Origin: an uncultured Lachnospiraceae bacterium
GTDB lineage: Bacteria > Bacillota > Clostridia > Lachnospirales > Lachnospiraceae
Direction: 5' to 3'
Assembly: GCA_910579685.1 (NCBI GenBank)
Contig: CAJTVN010000027.1
Span: 1 to 52,643 of the forward strand
Length of the DNA: 52,643 bases
Part shown: positions 44,016 to 52,361 of the stretch, piece after piece
How the letters are laid out: every line of letters starts with the position of its first letter
Numbering within the stretch: position 1 is the first letter of the stretch
Made by a program: the position numbers and the translations under genes
Notes under the pieces: generated by a model
Told to the model about the DNA's origin: nothing
The model's database searches: none
What the model saw: the letters and a program-made list of their open reading frames with translations, nothing else

Positions 44016-44714
44016 TCATCTGTAGAGGCGGATAAACGCCTCGTTTACCTCCCTGTACATTCTGCGGCTCACCGGGATCCGCTCCCCGTCGTCCAGCACG
44101 ATCTCGCCTTTTACGATGGCACTGATATGCTGCAGATTGATGAGATAGGAGCGGTGGCACTGTACGAACTCCCTCCTGCCGCCCAGAATCCCCAGCGCCT
44201 CTCCCATGGACATGCGGATCTCTCCCCTGTCCTTTTCCGTGCGCAGAACACAGTCGTGGCCCATGGCCTCCACATACCAGATCTGGCTTGCCGCAAGCAG
44301 AAGGCGTCCCTCTGCCGTGGGAAAGACCAGCTTTTCCTCCGGCTTTTTCTTCCGCATCAGCCCATCAAGAACCTCACAGAGCTTTTCCCGGCGGACCGGC
44401 TTTAACAGATAGTGGAGCGCCGATACCTCGTATCCCTGTGCCATATACCTGTCATAGCCGGTAATAAACAAAACGGGGATATCCTCGTCCTGCAATCGGA
44501 TCTTTTTTGCAAGCTCCATCCCGCTCAGGGAACCCATCTCAATATCCAGAAGGAGAAGATCGAAGGTCTCCTCCTCCCAGGAAAAGAGAAAGCTCTCCGC
44601 ACTGTAAAAACAGGAGATTTCAGACGCAATCCGCCTTTCCTTTGCCCATTCCTTTAAATAGCCGGAAAGGAGCGCACACTGCGCCTGTTCGTCGTCACAG
44701 ACTGCAATCCTCAT
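44016..44714 (-). CDS. LytTR-family response regulator
   Basis: A 232-aa regulator. The receiver domain (1-~120) has the phosphoacceptor Asp in LLLLDIEMG, DD near the N-terminus and the later Lys in LLKPVRREK. The LytTR DNA-binding domain (~130-232) has the RSYLINLQHI signature and ends with the typical RLYR. It is first in the two-component unit. GGAGGCGG precedes the ATG. A likely target is the adjacent ABC exporter promoter. Confidence 0.92.
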   Translation of the reverse strand: MRIAVCDDEQAQCALLSGYLKEWAKERRIASEISCFYSAESFLFSWEEETFDLLLLDIEMGSLSGMELAKKIRLQDEDIPVLFITGYDRYMAQGYEVSALHYLLKPVRREKLCEVLDGLMRKKKPEEKLVFPTAEGRLLLAASQIWYVEAMGHDCVLRTEKDRGEIRMSMGEALGILGGRREFVQCHRSYLINLQHISAIVKGEIVLDDGERIPVSRRMYREVNEAFIRLYR

Positions 44715-44748
44715 ATCCCGCCTCCGGATCCGCCCCTGATTTTTGTCC

Positions 44749-45624
44749 TCATACCTCGATCACATAGGAAGCCTTCCAGACATGGCCCGGCGCTATCCGG
44801 TTTCCCCATTCCCGCTCTTTCAGCGTTCCCTCAAAGCCTTCCCTGTCGCATCTTCCATGCCAGGGCTCGATACACACAAAGGGAACGTCTTTTCCCACAG
44901 GAGACCACACGCCAAACAAAGGGGCCTCCATGGTAACCGTAAGATACCGGGATCCATCCCGTCTGCACAGCGCAACCGTATCCGTCTGGTTCTTTTCCAC
45001 CACTAAAGCGTCGTGATCAAAAAGATTTTCCGTAAGGGCGAGCTTTCCGTCCGTAAGGGCGAACACATCCATACAGCCTGTCACCAGGCCGCTCTCACCG
45101 ATTCTGCTGCTGGCAATCTCCTCGCAGCCGCCGAATTCCACAAAACACTCCCTGCGCTCCGCCCCTTCCTCAATGGGACAGTTAAAAGCCGGATGGCCCC
45201 CTATGGAAAAGAAAAGCTCCTCGTCCCCCGGATTTTCCACCTGCCAGAGCACCTCTACCTTACAGTCCTCGATTCTGTAACCGAGCTTTAACACAAATTC
45301 ATAGGGATAGGTTTTCAGTGTCTCCTCACTGGATTTTAAGACAAACCAGAGCTCCTTTTCGCTCTGCGAAAGCAGTTCAAAATCCATATCCCTGGCAAAA
45401 CCATGCTTGGTCATGGAGTAGGTTTTCCCCTTGGCCCTGTACTCGTTGTTCCTTAAACCTCCCACAAAGGGGAAGAGAACCGGGGATGTCCTTGCCCAGT
45501 ATTTCGCATCCGCACACCACATGTACTCCGTTCCCGTGCTTAGCTTTTTCAGGGATTTCAGCTCCGCCCCATGGCTGTCAACAGCAATTGCCACCGCATC
45601 ATTTTTTAACTCGTAAAGCCCCAT
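44749..45624 (-). CDS. Aldose 1-epimerase-like protein (galactose mutarotase family)
   Basis: A 291-aa beta-sandwich protein of the mutarotase superfamily, nearer to YeaD/LacX-type members than to GalM. Landmarks are SHGAELKSLK, FPFVGGLRNN, KHGFARD and the late IEPWHGRCD. It likely interconverts sugar anomers or sugar phosphates. There is no signal peptide. The ATG at 45624 follows AAAGGAAGG; the upstream ATG (45663) adds non-conserved residues. It is a single gene with no sugar operon around it. Confidence 0.85.
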   Translation of the reverse strand: MGLYELKNDAVAIAVDSHGAELKSLKKLSTGTEYMWCADAKYWARTSPVLFPFVGGLRNNEYRAKGKTYSMTKHGFARDMDFELLSQSEKELWFVLKSSEETLKTYPYEFVLKLGYRIEDCKVEVLWQVENPGDEELFFSIGGHPAFNCPIEEGAERRECFVEFGGCEEIASSRIGESGLVTGCMDVFALTDGKLALTENLFDHDALVVEKNQTDTVALCRRDGSRYLTVTMEAPLFGVWSPVGKDVPFVCIEPWHGRCDREGFEGTLKEREWGNRIAPGHVWKASYVIEV

Positions 45625-45690
45625 ATCCTGTCCTTCCTTTCCTGCCGCCTGCCTCTTTCTCACAGGCCGTCGTTTCTTTTTTTTATTTTA

Positions 45691-46362
45691 TCATACTTTG
45701 CCGCACTGACAACAGGATTTTGCCGCTTTCACCTTATTATAAATTTCCAGCCCGCCCTTTCTCCCGAACAGATGGAGGCTGCTGAGATAAATGATCCTGG
45801 CGCTTTTGTCTTTTCCCTCAATCATATTTTGAATTTCATCCACCCGGCTTTCGTACTGCGTGCCTTCGAACAGGTTTTGCAAAACCGACTTTATCCTCCG
45901 CTTTTCGGTGTACGCCGAATAGTAGCTTCCGATCTCCAGTTTTTCCCGCCGCCTCCTGAGTTCCTTTGTCCGTTCGTTGTTTTCGTTCCCGCTGATTATG
46001 CCATCCTCAACACAGGACGACAACACGACCTTTCTCCTGTGAGCCGAACCCTTGTCCCAATAATCCCTCACAGCCGCGAATCCGTTGTCATTGCTCACCA
46101 CGACGGCCGTTCCCTCATAGCCCTCCCCGATCAACTCACCGAGTTTTGAAGCGATGTAAAAATCCAGAGCATTTTTACCCGTCCTGCAAAGCTTACAGAT
46201 ATCGAATCTGCACCCGGAAGCCGTGATATTCTCAAGGATTCTCCGCTCCATATGTTTTTTGGCCTCGCTGAAAAAGACTATGACGTGATCCTGTTCATTC
46301 AGGCAGTCGCAGCCTTTCATTCCCGCATTGCCCACGTTTTCGTAATCGATCAAAAACAGCAT
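45691..46362 (-). CDS. PIN-like domain protein
   Basis: A 223-aa protein whose N-terminal ~135 residues look like a PIN/NYN RNase fold. The acidic residues are in FLIDYENVGN, then KNALDFYIASKLGEL and VVSNDNGFAAV. The C-terminal ~85 residues are charged and helical. It is not a VapC toxin by length, and no antitoxin gene lies beside it. It may act on RNA. GGAGGGGG precedes the ATG at 46362. It is followed upstream by a MITE-like element. Confidence 0.7.
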   Translation of the reverse strand: MLFLIDYENVGNAGMKGCDCLNEQDHVIVFFSEAKKHMERRILENITASGCRFDICKLCRTGKNALDFYIASKLGELIGEGYEGTAVVVSNDNGFAAVRDYWDKGSAHRRKVVLSSCVEDGIISGNENNERTKELRRRREKLEIGSYYSAYTEKRRIKSVLQNLFEGTQYESRVDEIQNMIEGKDKSARIIYLSSLHLFGRKGGLEIYNKVKAAKSCCQCGKV

Positions 46363-46415
46363 AATGACGCCCCCTCCGGCTCTGTCCTTATGGCAAACTT
46401 TCTTAACTGCCATTT

Positions 46416-46558
46416 TATAGTCAACGACAAAAGCTTTTTCCTTTTGTCATTGGCTGCGCCGATTTTTGCTGCGTGCAAACGCAGATTTACCTTGCAAAAA
46501 TCGTGCGCATCCCCCGGAGGGGCTATAGTAAACGGCAATTATTTTGTCGTTTACTATA
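46416..46558. mobile_element. MITE-like element, 143 bp, with 17-bp terminal inverted repeats
   Basis: The ends are TATAGTCAACGACAAAA (left) and, as reverse complement, TATAGTAAACGACAAAA (right), differing at one base. The middle forms a strong nested hairpin (TGCGC-CGATTTTTGC against GCAAAAATCG-TGCGC). The right end also forms an 11-bp hairpin by itself. No gene fits inside. The element sits between the PIN-like and XRE genes. A TA target duplication is possible because the ends are TA. Confidence 0.75.
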
Positions 46559-46598
46559 AGAATAACATTCCTCTCGCTGCCTGTCATTGACGGCATAG

Positions 46599-46627
46599 TT
46601 AAAAAGCTGCCGGTATTACCCGGCAGC
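46599..46627 (-). terminator. Terminator overlapping the end of the XRE gene
   Basis: On the minus strand GCTGCCGG, loop GTAATA, CCGGCAGC is followed by TTTTTAA. The stem begins within the last codons of the XRE gene (MAAG-stop), so coding and terminator overlap. Confidence 0.9.
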
Positions 46628-47023
46628 CATGCTCTTGTCGTTCCTGTATAATTTATGGTACCTCTCCAGCCTGTCCCCTCTCCGCATCCTGTCCACATGG
46701 AATAATGCCGCTTCCACAATTCCCGCAGTCAAATCCGGCGCCATGCAAAAATCGCATCCGTCTTCCTCACCCTCCATATACGCCCGTATACGGAAGGGAT
46801 CATCCCGGATAACATCTCTAAGCTCCGCCTCATACAGTTCCATGAGCGCAAGCATATTATCCGCCGGCGGGTAGCTTTTTCCCTCTTCATATTTATAAAT
46901 TGCCTGTACCGATCCCAGACAAAGGTAATTTCTCACTTCGTCCACCGAAAGGCCCTTTGCCTCCCGAAGACGTCTCAGATTCCGTCCGATCAGCTTTCTG
47001 TCATATTCCGGCCTGCGCCTCAA
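46616..47023 (-). CDS. XRE-family transcriptional regulator
   Basis: A 135-aa protein. The N-terminal helix-turn-helix is recognisable (IGRNLRRLREAKGLSVDEV and the recognition helix near SVQAIYKYEEGKSYP), typical of Cro/C1. The C-terminal half has no recognised domain; it contains several Met/Cys residues. It may control its neighbours or itself. It ends in a terminator, so it is a short unit. Confidence 0.88.
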   Translation of the reverse strand: MRRRPEYDRKLIGRNLRRLREAKGLSVDEVRNYLCLGSVQAIYKYEEGKSYPPADNMLALMELYEAELRDVIRDDPFRIRAYMEGEEDGCDFCMAPDLTAGIVEAALFHVDRMRRGDRLERYHKLYRNDKSMAAG

Positions 47024-47088
47024 CTTCTTCTCCTTTGCATCCGGCTCTTTTCCCGGTCACAGGCATGCGGCCTGCGATCTCAGCCTTA

Positions 47089-47496
47089 TCATGCGGTCAT
47101 GTTAAAACCATAGGCCTGTGCGGCCTTCTGCATCCGGTATAAATTCCGATTCTGCATTTCGTCTGTCCGGCGCTGAAGTTCCAGGGAAAAATCCTCTTCC
47201 TTCTTCTTATCCTCATTTTCAACCGGCATCTGGATACCAACCGCCTCCCCGGCAGGCTTAAGCACCCTTGAGGCGTTCATTCTCCCTGTATAAAGCTGCA
47301 TCTGAAGGATATCCATGAAATTGGACGTCTCACCCTTGCGAAGCGGATTCTCGTTCAGGCTCTCATCCAGAAGCTCCGAATAATCCGTTTTGGATGTAAG
47401 CGGGTCTCCTACGGCGGACACCCTTCCAAGGCTGTTTCCGCTCACATAATTCGTGTTATAAATATAGGGCTGAAAATCGGCCGCTCCAATCCTCAT
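47089..47496 (-). CDS. Unrecognised 135-residue soluble protein
   Basis: I do not recognise a family. The product begins MRIGAADFQPYIYNTNYVS, has no signal peptide or membrane segment, and is polar with a Glu/Lys-rich stretch near residue 110 and a helical C-terminus. The start at 47496 is preferred to 47589 because GGGAGG lies at good spacing and the upstream 31 codons look non-conserved. It lies 65 bp upstream of the XRE gene, same direction, so co-transcription is possible. Confidence 0.6.
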   Translation of the reverse strand: MRIGAADFQPYIYNTNYVSGNSLGRVSAVGDPLTSKTDYSELLDESLNENPLRKGETSNFMDILQMQLYTGRMNASRVLKPAGEAVGIQMPVENEDKKKEEDFSLELQRRTDEMQNRNLYRMQKAAQAYGFNMTA

Positions 47497-47731
47497 CGCA
47501 AATATCCTCCCATCCGGTTCCCCGAAACATTGTTGTTTTATTTTACACCTTATCAGAATCTCCGTCAACCTCTCCGTTCTTTTTTCCATAAAGCACCTCC
47601 TGAAGGCTGCCTTTCACACAGCCTTTTGGATGAGTCTTCCCGGTCTTTCGGTCATTCATACATGGCGTTTCCAAAACGGAAGGTATGTGTTAAAATACTT
47701 TATAGATAATTTTTAACAGGGAAGGAATGTC

Positions 47732-48550
47732 ATGGAGGACAAAATCATCATAACAGAGACAGAACGGCTGGTTTTAAGAAGATATGAGAAGGAAGATTTG
47801 CAGGACTTATTCGAATATCTCTCCGATGAAGAAGTCGTGAAATACGAACCGTATAAACCGCTGACCTTTGATGAAACAAGGGAAAATCTTGCGTGGCGCA
47901 TTGGCACAGGCGAAATGATTGCCGTTGAACTGAAACATTCCCACAAAATGATCGGGAATGTATATTTGGGAAAACGTGACTTTGAAGCACTGGAAATCGG
48001 ATATGTATTTAATCGGAATTATTGGGGACATGGTTATGCCGCCGAGAGCTGCAGAGCCCTGATCGGGCTGGCATTTTCAAACGGCGTTCACAGAATCTAT
48101 GCACAGTGCGACCCAGACAATGAAAGTTCCTGGAAATTACTGGAAGCCTTAGGTTTTTGGCGTGAAGCTCATTTCAGAAAAAATGTGTATTTCCGGAGAG
48201 ATGAAAACGAAAAAGCCATCTGGAAAGATACCTATGTATATGCAAGATTAAATGATAACACCGGGAAACCGCCAAAGAGTATGCCAAAAGAGCAAGAGGG
48301 CGGCTTGCTTGAATCGATTGACAGGCTCCACACCACACAGATGGGTGCCGAACGTATAAAAAGAAATCTGCAGATAGAGACAGATGATGTGGTCCAATGG
48401 TGCCGGGACCGAATTTCGGACAGGAACGCAAAGATTTCAAGAACCGGAAAAAACTGGTATATCCTTTCAGGTAACTGCAGGATAACCGTAAATGCGCACA
48501 GTTATACCATTATCACCGCACACAGAACAAAAGGAGAAAAATCATGTTAG
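47732..48550 (+). CDS. GNAT acetyltransferase fused to DUF3781
   Basis: A 272-aa two-domain protein. Residues 1-~172 are a RimJ/RimL-type GNAT (ETERLVLRRYEKEDLQDL, GYVFNRNYWGHGYAAE, NESSWKLLEALGF). After a ~17-residue linker, residues ~190-272 are a DUF3781 domain (SIDRLHTTQMGAERIKRNL, then GKNWYI and NAHSYTIITAH), usually a stand-alone gene. GGAAGG precedes the ATG. The stop overlaps the next gene's start by 7 bp, indicating translational coupling with a nucleotidyltransferase. Confidence 0.85.
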   Translation: MEDKIIITETERLVLRRYEKEDLQDLFEYLSDEEVVKYEPYKPLTFDETRENLAWRIGTGEMIAVELKHSHKMIGNVYLGKRDFEALEIGYVFNRNYWGHGYAAESCRALIGLAFSNGVHRIYAQCDPDNESSWKLLEALGFWREAHFRKNVYFRRDENEKAIWKDTYVYARLNDNTGKPPKSMPKEQEGGLLESIDRLHTTQMGAERIKRNLQIETDDVVQWCRDRISDRNAKISRTGKNWYILSGNCRITVNAHSYTIITAHRTKGEKSC

Positions 48551-49308
48551 ACAAAAACACCATCACCGCCAGGCTCTGCGGCGCCCTAGAGCCCCTTCCC
48601 TATATCCACGCCTTCTGGCTGGAGGGGGCGGACGCTGCGGGGATGGCGGACGAATACAGCGATATTGATTACTGGGTGGACGTTGATGATGAAATGGAGG
48701 CCCAGGCCATCTCTGCCGTGGAAAACGCCCTCTCCGGGCTTGCCGATATCGATTTTTTCTACGTCTTCGACCATCCCCATCCCAAAATTCGCCAGAGGAT
48801 CTATCATCTTAAGGGAACCGGCGAATTCCTGATGATCGATTTCTGCTGGCAGCTTCACAGCCGTCCGCAAGAAGAATACGGTTATTATGAAAACGACCCC
48901 GTGGAGGCCGCAAAAGTCCTCTTTGACAAGGACAACGTCATCCACTGGCAGCCCATGGATCTTTCCGGATTTGCGGATGCAAACGCCGCCCGGTTCCGGG
49001 AAGCCTGCTATCGCAGAACCCAGCACTGCCGTGTGGTAAAATATATCCGCCGCGGGCTTTACCTGGAGGCATATGCCCATTACAACGAATATATTTTAGA
49101 GCCCCTCATCGTTCTGCTGCGGATCCTCTATACCCCTGCTTATGCGGATTATTATCTCACCCACATTTCCCGGCACATCCCGGCCCCTGAGAGAGCGAAG
49201 CTGGAAGAATTTTCGCGCATAAGCTCCCTTAAGGATATGGAGGCAAAGATCCCTCCCGCCGGAAAATGGTTTGACGAGCTGGCACGCAGAACCGGGCTAC
49301 AGCCCTGA
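48544..49308 (+). CDS. Nucleotidyltransferase-fold protein
   Basis: A 254-aa protein whose N-terminal ~100 residues have the minimal nucleotidyltransferase fold. The motif is WLEGADAAGMADEYSDIDYWVD, where SDIDYW carries the two metal-binding Asp, though the first part is GA rather than GS. A third acid may be in FLMIDFCWQ. The C-terminal ~130 residues are helical, like the aminoglycoside adenylyltransferase group. It is coupled to the GNAT-DUF3781 gene. Both could modify a small molecule such as an antibiotic, but this is inference. Confidence 0.75.
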   Translation: MLDKNTITARLCGALEPLPYIHAFWLEGADAAGMADEYSDIDYWVDVDDEMEAQAISAVENALSGLADIDFFYVFDHPHPKIRQRIYHLKGTGEFLMIDFCWQLHSRPQEEYGYYENDPVEAAKVLFDKDNVIHWQPMDLSGFADANAARFREACYRRTQHCRVVKYIRRGLYLEAYAHYNEYILEPLIVLLRILYTPAYADYYLTHISRHIPAPERAKLEEFSRISSLKDMEAKIPPAGKWFDELARRTGLQP

Positions 49309-49385
49309 TCTTTTTCCGCACGATCCTTATCGGCTCTATCCCTCCTTCTCTTTACCAGAAACAGGTAACTGCGAAACTTGTAAAT

Positions 49386-49552
49386 TTGCAGAATATTCAG
49401 ACAATATTTTCTTCGAAAAGCCTTATTCGCCATGAAATCAAGACCATAGAAGGCTGGAGAGCCTTTGCTCGACTGACTTCTTATTTACTGGGCTTGATGG
49501 AATGCCTGGCGAAATAGGATTTGAGGAGAAATATTGTCTGAATATTCTGCAA
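49386..49552. mobile_element. MITE-like element, 167 bp, with 24-bp perfect terminal inverted repeats
   Basis: The left end at 49386-49409 and right end at 49529-49552 are perfect reverse complements starting TTGCAGAATATTCAG. Inside are ~120 bp with no gene. It lies between the nucleotidyltransferase gene (+) and an ABC permease gene (-). Outside it, CTCTTTACCAGAAACAGGTAA and CTCTTTATCAGAAAGGTAA on the two sides look alike, which hints at a duplication or a paralogous end rather than an ordinary target duplication. The transposase source is not in the window. Confidence 0.75.
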
Positions 49553-49567
49553 CTTACTGCTTCACAA

Positions 49568-50185
49568 TCACCTCTTTATCAGAAAGGTAAGAAAGACAAG
49601 AATAAGCCCTGTACCGAGCAGCCAGTACTTCTCCTGAAAGCTTCCTCCGGCCATGGAGAACAGATAAAAGCTGGCCCAAAACCCTTTCCCCGCCCCTCCA
49701 AAATTAGACACATAGCAGAGAAAGGATACCAGATATCCCAGGATGACGTTCCGGCTGATACCGGCTGCGGCAAATCCGACAGCCCCCAGATAAAAGGCCG
49801 AAATGATTCCGCCTGCCAGGTGCCGCAGAGTGACGTCACACTCTCTGCCATACATAAAGAGCACAAAGGCGCCGAAAATCAGCGACACTCCCAGCAGCGA
49901 ATAGCAGAGCCGCAGAAGGCCCACCGCAAGATAACTGGTCTTTCTCACCCGCACCACATCCCGGATTCCTTCCTCCTGTTCCGGCAGGAAAACGGGCGTA
50001 AGGCAGATCATCCCCACAAGAGACAGAACCATTTCCAGAGGATAAGCGGATTTTACCCCGTCCAGCGCTTCCACCCGAAAGAGCACGGGGGTAAAAAGCG
50101 CCAGCAGGACTGCCGCCAAAAAATGCGGTAGAAAATTATATTTCAGATTTATGAGGCATATGGTTTTTAAATCTCTTCGTTCCAA
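49568..50185 (-). CDS. Small ABC-transport membrane subunit
   Basis: A ~205-aa protein with about six membrane segments and no other recognised domain. It is last in an operon with an ABC ATPase and a larger permease, so it is presumably a permease subunit. The best start is TTG at 50185, because AGGAGGGGG lies 7-9 bases before it. An ATG at 50212 overlaps that ribosome site. The gene overlaps the larger permease gene by 50 bp, so translation is coupled. Confidence 0.65.
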   Translation of the reverse strand: MERRDLKTICLINLKYNFLPHFLAAVLLALFTPVLFRVEALDGVKSAYPLEMVLSLVGMICLTPVFLPEQEEGIRDVVRVRKTSYLAVGLLRLCYSLLGVSLIFGAFVLFMYGRECDVTLRHLAGGIISAFYLGAVGFAAAGISRNVILGYLVSFLCYVSNFGGAGKGFWASFYLFSMAGGSFQEKYWLLGTGLILVFLTFLIKR

Positions 50186-51284
50186 ATGCTTTCCCCCTCC
50201 TTTTCTGTTCATAGATCCCTGTGGTCAAAAAGACCAGCCCAAGCGACAGCAGCGTGTAAAATGTCCGGTTAAAGGCCAGGTTCCCGATCCGATCCAGAAA
50301 TTCCCCTGCCTTCAGCAGGGAATTATGCCGGGGAATCAAATCAAATCTGCCGATGGAACCGGTCAGAACCCCCGTTTTTCCACACATGGCAAAAAGCCAC
50401 CAGATTCCCTGCACCAGAATCCCCACGGGGCGGTCCGCAAGATGAGAAAAAAGCATTCCCACGGCCATGGATACCATCATTTGCGGCATAAGCCAGAATC
50501 CCGCATAGCGAAAAAAAGCGGTCCGATCCAGTATATCGTCCGGATAAAGCTTCCCTACCTGAATCGTTGCGGCTGCTGCGAGAAGGACCACCGGAAGTGC
50601 GGCGGCGGCCAGCGCTGCAAAAAACCTGGTAAAAATCAGATGAAACGAGGCGACAGCCTTCCCATAAACCACTTCCTCCATTTTGGCTCTCCGGTCCTTC
50701 ACTCCAAGGGCCGCACCGAGAAAGGCCGGAAGGATTGACGCCACCAGAACCCCCATATAGTCGCAAAAAAGCCGGGCATAGCCTCCCATAACCTTATCCT
50801 TATGGAGAAACAGCTCATATTCCTCCAGGGCGTCCTCATAAGTCTTCGGAACGTTGGAAAAGTATCTCACAAGATAAGCGTCGCAATACCTCGAGCCGCC
50901 CCCGATCAGCTGATCCGCCCTGCGCATCAGCTCCCGAAAGCGCTCGTAAGTAAGAGGATCTGTGGAAAGCTCATTCAGAACTTCTTTCATTTGTTTCGTT
51001 TTTTCCTCTGTCAGATGCACTTCCCTGTAAAAACCCATGGGATAGGCGTCATAGCTTTCCCGGAGAAATTCCTCCCGAAGTCCCGCGGATGCCTCTTTCA
51101 TCAAAACCTCCGGAACCTCCTTTGCTATCGTCCCGTAATCCTCCAGCCCGGGAACAGGCTTTGCCACCGGCTCCTCCAGCTCCGGGGCAAACTGTGTGAC
51201 ATATGCCGCAATTACCGCAAGGATATAAACCACATAGAGCAGGGAAGCCGCCGTTTTTTTGAATTCCTTCCAAAACAACATCAC
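50136..51284 (-). CDS. ABC-transport permease with large external loop
   Basis: A 382-aa protein of the ABC-2-like type. The first helix (about 11-30) is followed by ~130 soluble residues, then about five helices (~165-365). It overlaps the ATPase gene by 4 bp and the next permease by 50 bp. This order (ATPase, large permease, small permease) is common in Firmicutes exporters for peptides or antibiotics. The substrate is unknown. Confidence 0.75.
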   Translation of the reverse strand: MMLFWKEFKKTAASLLYVVYILAVIAAYVTQFAPELEEPVAKPVPGLEDYGTIAKEVPEVLMKEASAGLREEFLRESYDAYPMGFYREVHLTEEKTKQMKEVLNELSTDPLTYERFRELMRRADQLIGGGSRYCDAYLVRYFSNVPKTYEDALEEYELFLHKDKVMGGYARLFCDYMGVLVASILPAFLGAALGVKDRRAKMEEVVYGKAVASFHLIFTRFFAALAAAALPVVLLAAAATIQVGKLYPDDILDRTAFFRYAGFWLMPQMMVSMAVGMLFSHLADRPVGILVQGIWWLFAMCGKTGVLTGSIGRFDLIPRHNSLLKAGEFLDRIGNLAFNRTFYTLLSLGLVFLTTGIYEQKRRGKAFGTKRFKNHMPHKSEI

Positions 51285-52177
51285 AAAACACCTCCCTCCG
51301 GTCTGACGCCCTCTTTTTGCAAAAGATACATATAGGCGTCCTCCAGTCCGGGACTGGTCAGTTCAGCCCCCGGAATCTGCGGAGCATCCTCTGCAAGAAG
51401 CCGGACCGTAATACCGTCTTCCCCTGCCACCATTCCCGTAACCGCATAGCTCTTCTTCACCTCGGGAAGCGATTTTTTCGGTATCCTTGCCCGGTAGACT
51501 TTTCCCTTCGCCTGACGAATCAATTCGGCAACCGTGCCCTGCCACAGGATACTGCCCTCGTTCATGATGGCAATGTCCTCGCAGGATGCCTCGATATCGC
51601 CCACGATATGTGTGGAGAGAATCACGGTCCGCTCCTGGGCCGCCTCGCCAAGGAGATTCCGAAACCGGATCCGCTCCTCAGGGTCGAGCCCAGCCGTGGG
51701 CTCATCCACGATCAGCACCTTCGGATCATGGATCAGCGCCTGTGCAATCCCCAGCCTGCGCTTCATTCCCCCGGAAAGCTCCCTTACCCTTTTTTTCCTG
51801 CATTCCTCCAGATTGACCCTTTGAAGAAGCATATCCTTCCTCTCCCTTCGAAGACTTCTGCTCATACCCGAGAGAATCCCCAGATAATCCAGACATTCCT
51901 CCACGGTCATGGACGGGTACATGGAAAAATCCTGGGGCAGATACCCGGTCATACTGCGGATTTCCCGGCGTCTCTCCACCGGTATTCCCAAAATATTGAT
52001 TTCTCCCGCTTGTTTTGGCAGAAGGGAGGCAAGGAGCTTCATGAGCGTGGTCTTGCCCGCCCCGTTCCTCCCGAGAAGCCCGAACATTCCCGGTTCAATG
52101 GTCAGGCTCACATCAGCAAGCGCCTTCTTCCTTCCATAAAATTTGTCCACGTGACGGACCACAATTTTGTCATCCAT
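51281..52177 (-). CDS. ABC transporter ATPase
   Basis: A 298-aa ATPase. Walker A is GRNGAGKTT, the Q-loop is YLPQDF, the signature is LSGGMKRR, Walker B is VLIVDEPTAGLDP, and the H-loop is STHIV. The C-terminal ~80 residues are the usual extension of the drug/peptide export ATPase group. The ATG at 52177 follows AAAGGAGGAG; the open frame upstream is not conserved. It heads the operon. A hairpin-rich leader (52193-52260) and a group II intron lie directly upstream. Confidence 0.9.
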   Translation of the reverse strand: MDDKIVVRHVDKFYGRKKALADVSLTIEPGMFGLLGRNGAGKTTLMKLLASLLPKQAGEINILGIPVERRREIRSMTGYLPQDFSMYPSMTVEECLDYLGILSGMSRSLRRERKDMLLQRVNLEECRKKRVRELSGGMKRRLGIAQALIHDPKVLIVDEPTAGLDPEERIRFRNLLGEAAQERTVILSTHIVGDIEASCEDIAIMNEGSILWQGTVAELIRQAKGKVYRARIPKKSLPEVKKSYAVTGMVAGEDGITVRLLAEDAPQIPGAELTSPGLEDAYMYLLQKEGVRPEGGVL

Positions 52178-52290
52178 ATCAATCTCCTCCTTTTGCCCGT
52201 GCACAATCGGGCAGGGGGAACGCTCTCCTCCCCTGCTCGCCGTGGGGGCACACGTTGCGTAAGCAACAATTTCATCTATGCGTCCCTGCA

Positions 52291-52361
52291 ATCGAGTAGG
52301 AGGGAGTGATTAGCTCCCGTCCTCTCACACCACCGTGCGTACCGTTCGGTACACGGCGGTT
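52291..52361 (-). ncRNA. Group II intron domains V and VI (3' end)
   Basis: On the minus strand, just after the RT gene stop, a domain V-like hairpin (CCGCCGTGTACC..GGTACGCACGGTGG, 52331-52361) is followed by a domain VI-like hairpin (GGACGGGAGCTAATCACTCCCTCC) with a candidate bulged branch A. The intron probably ends at CTACTCGAT near 52291. The intron's 5' part lies beyond the window. Confidence 0.75.

Noticed and set aside
45691..47023. Toxin-antitoxin system made of the PIN-like and XRE genes
   Set aside because: They are separated by 250 bp with a MITE and a terminator. The PIN-like protein is too long for VapC and the XRE protein is not an antitoxin of known type.
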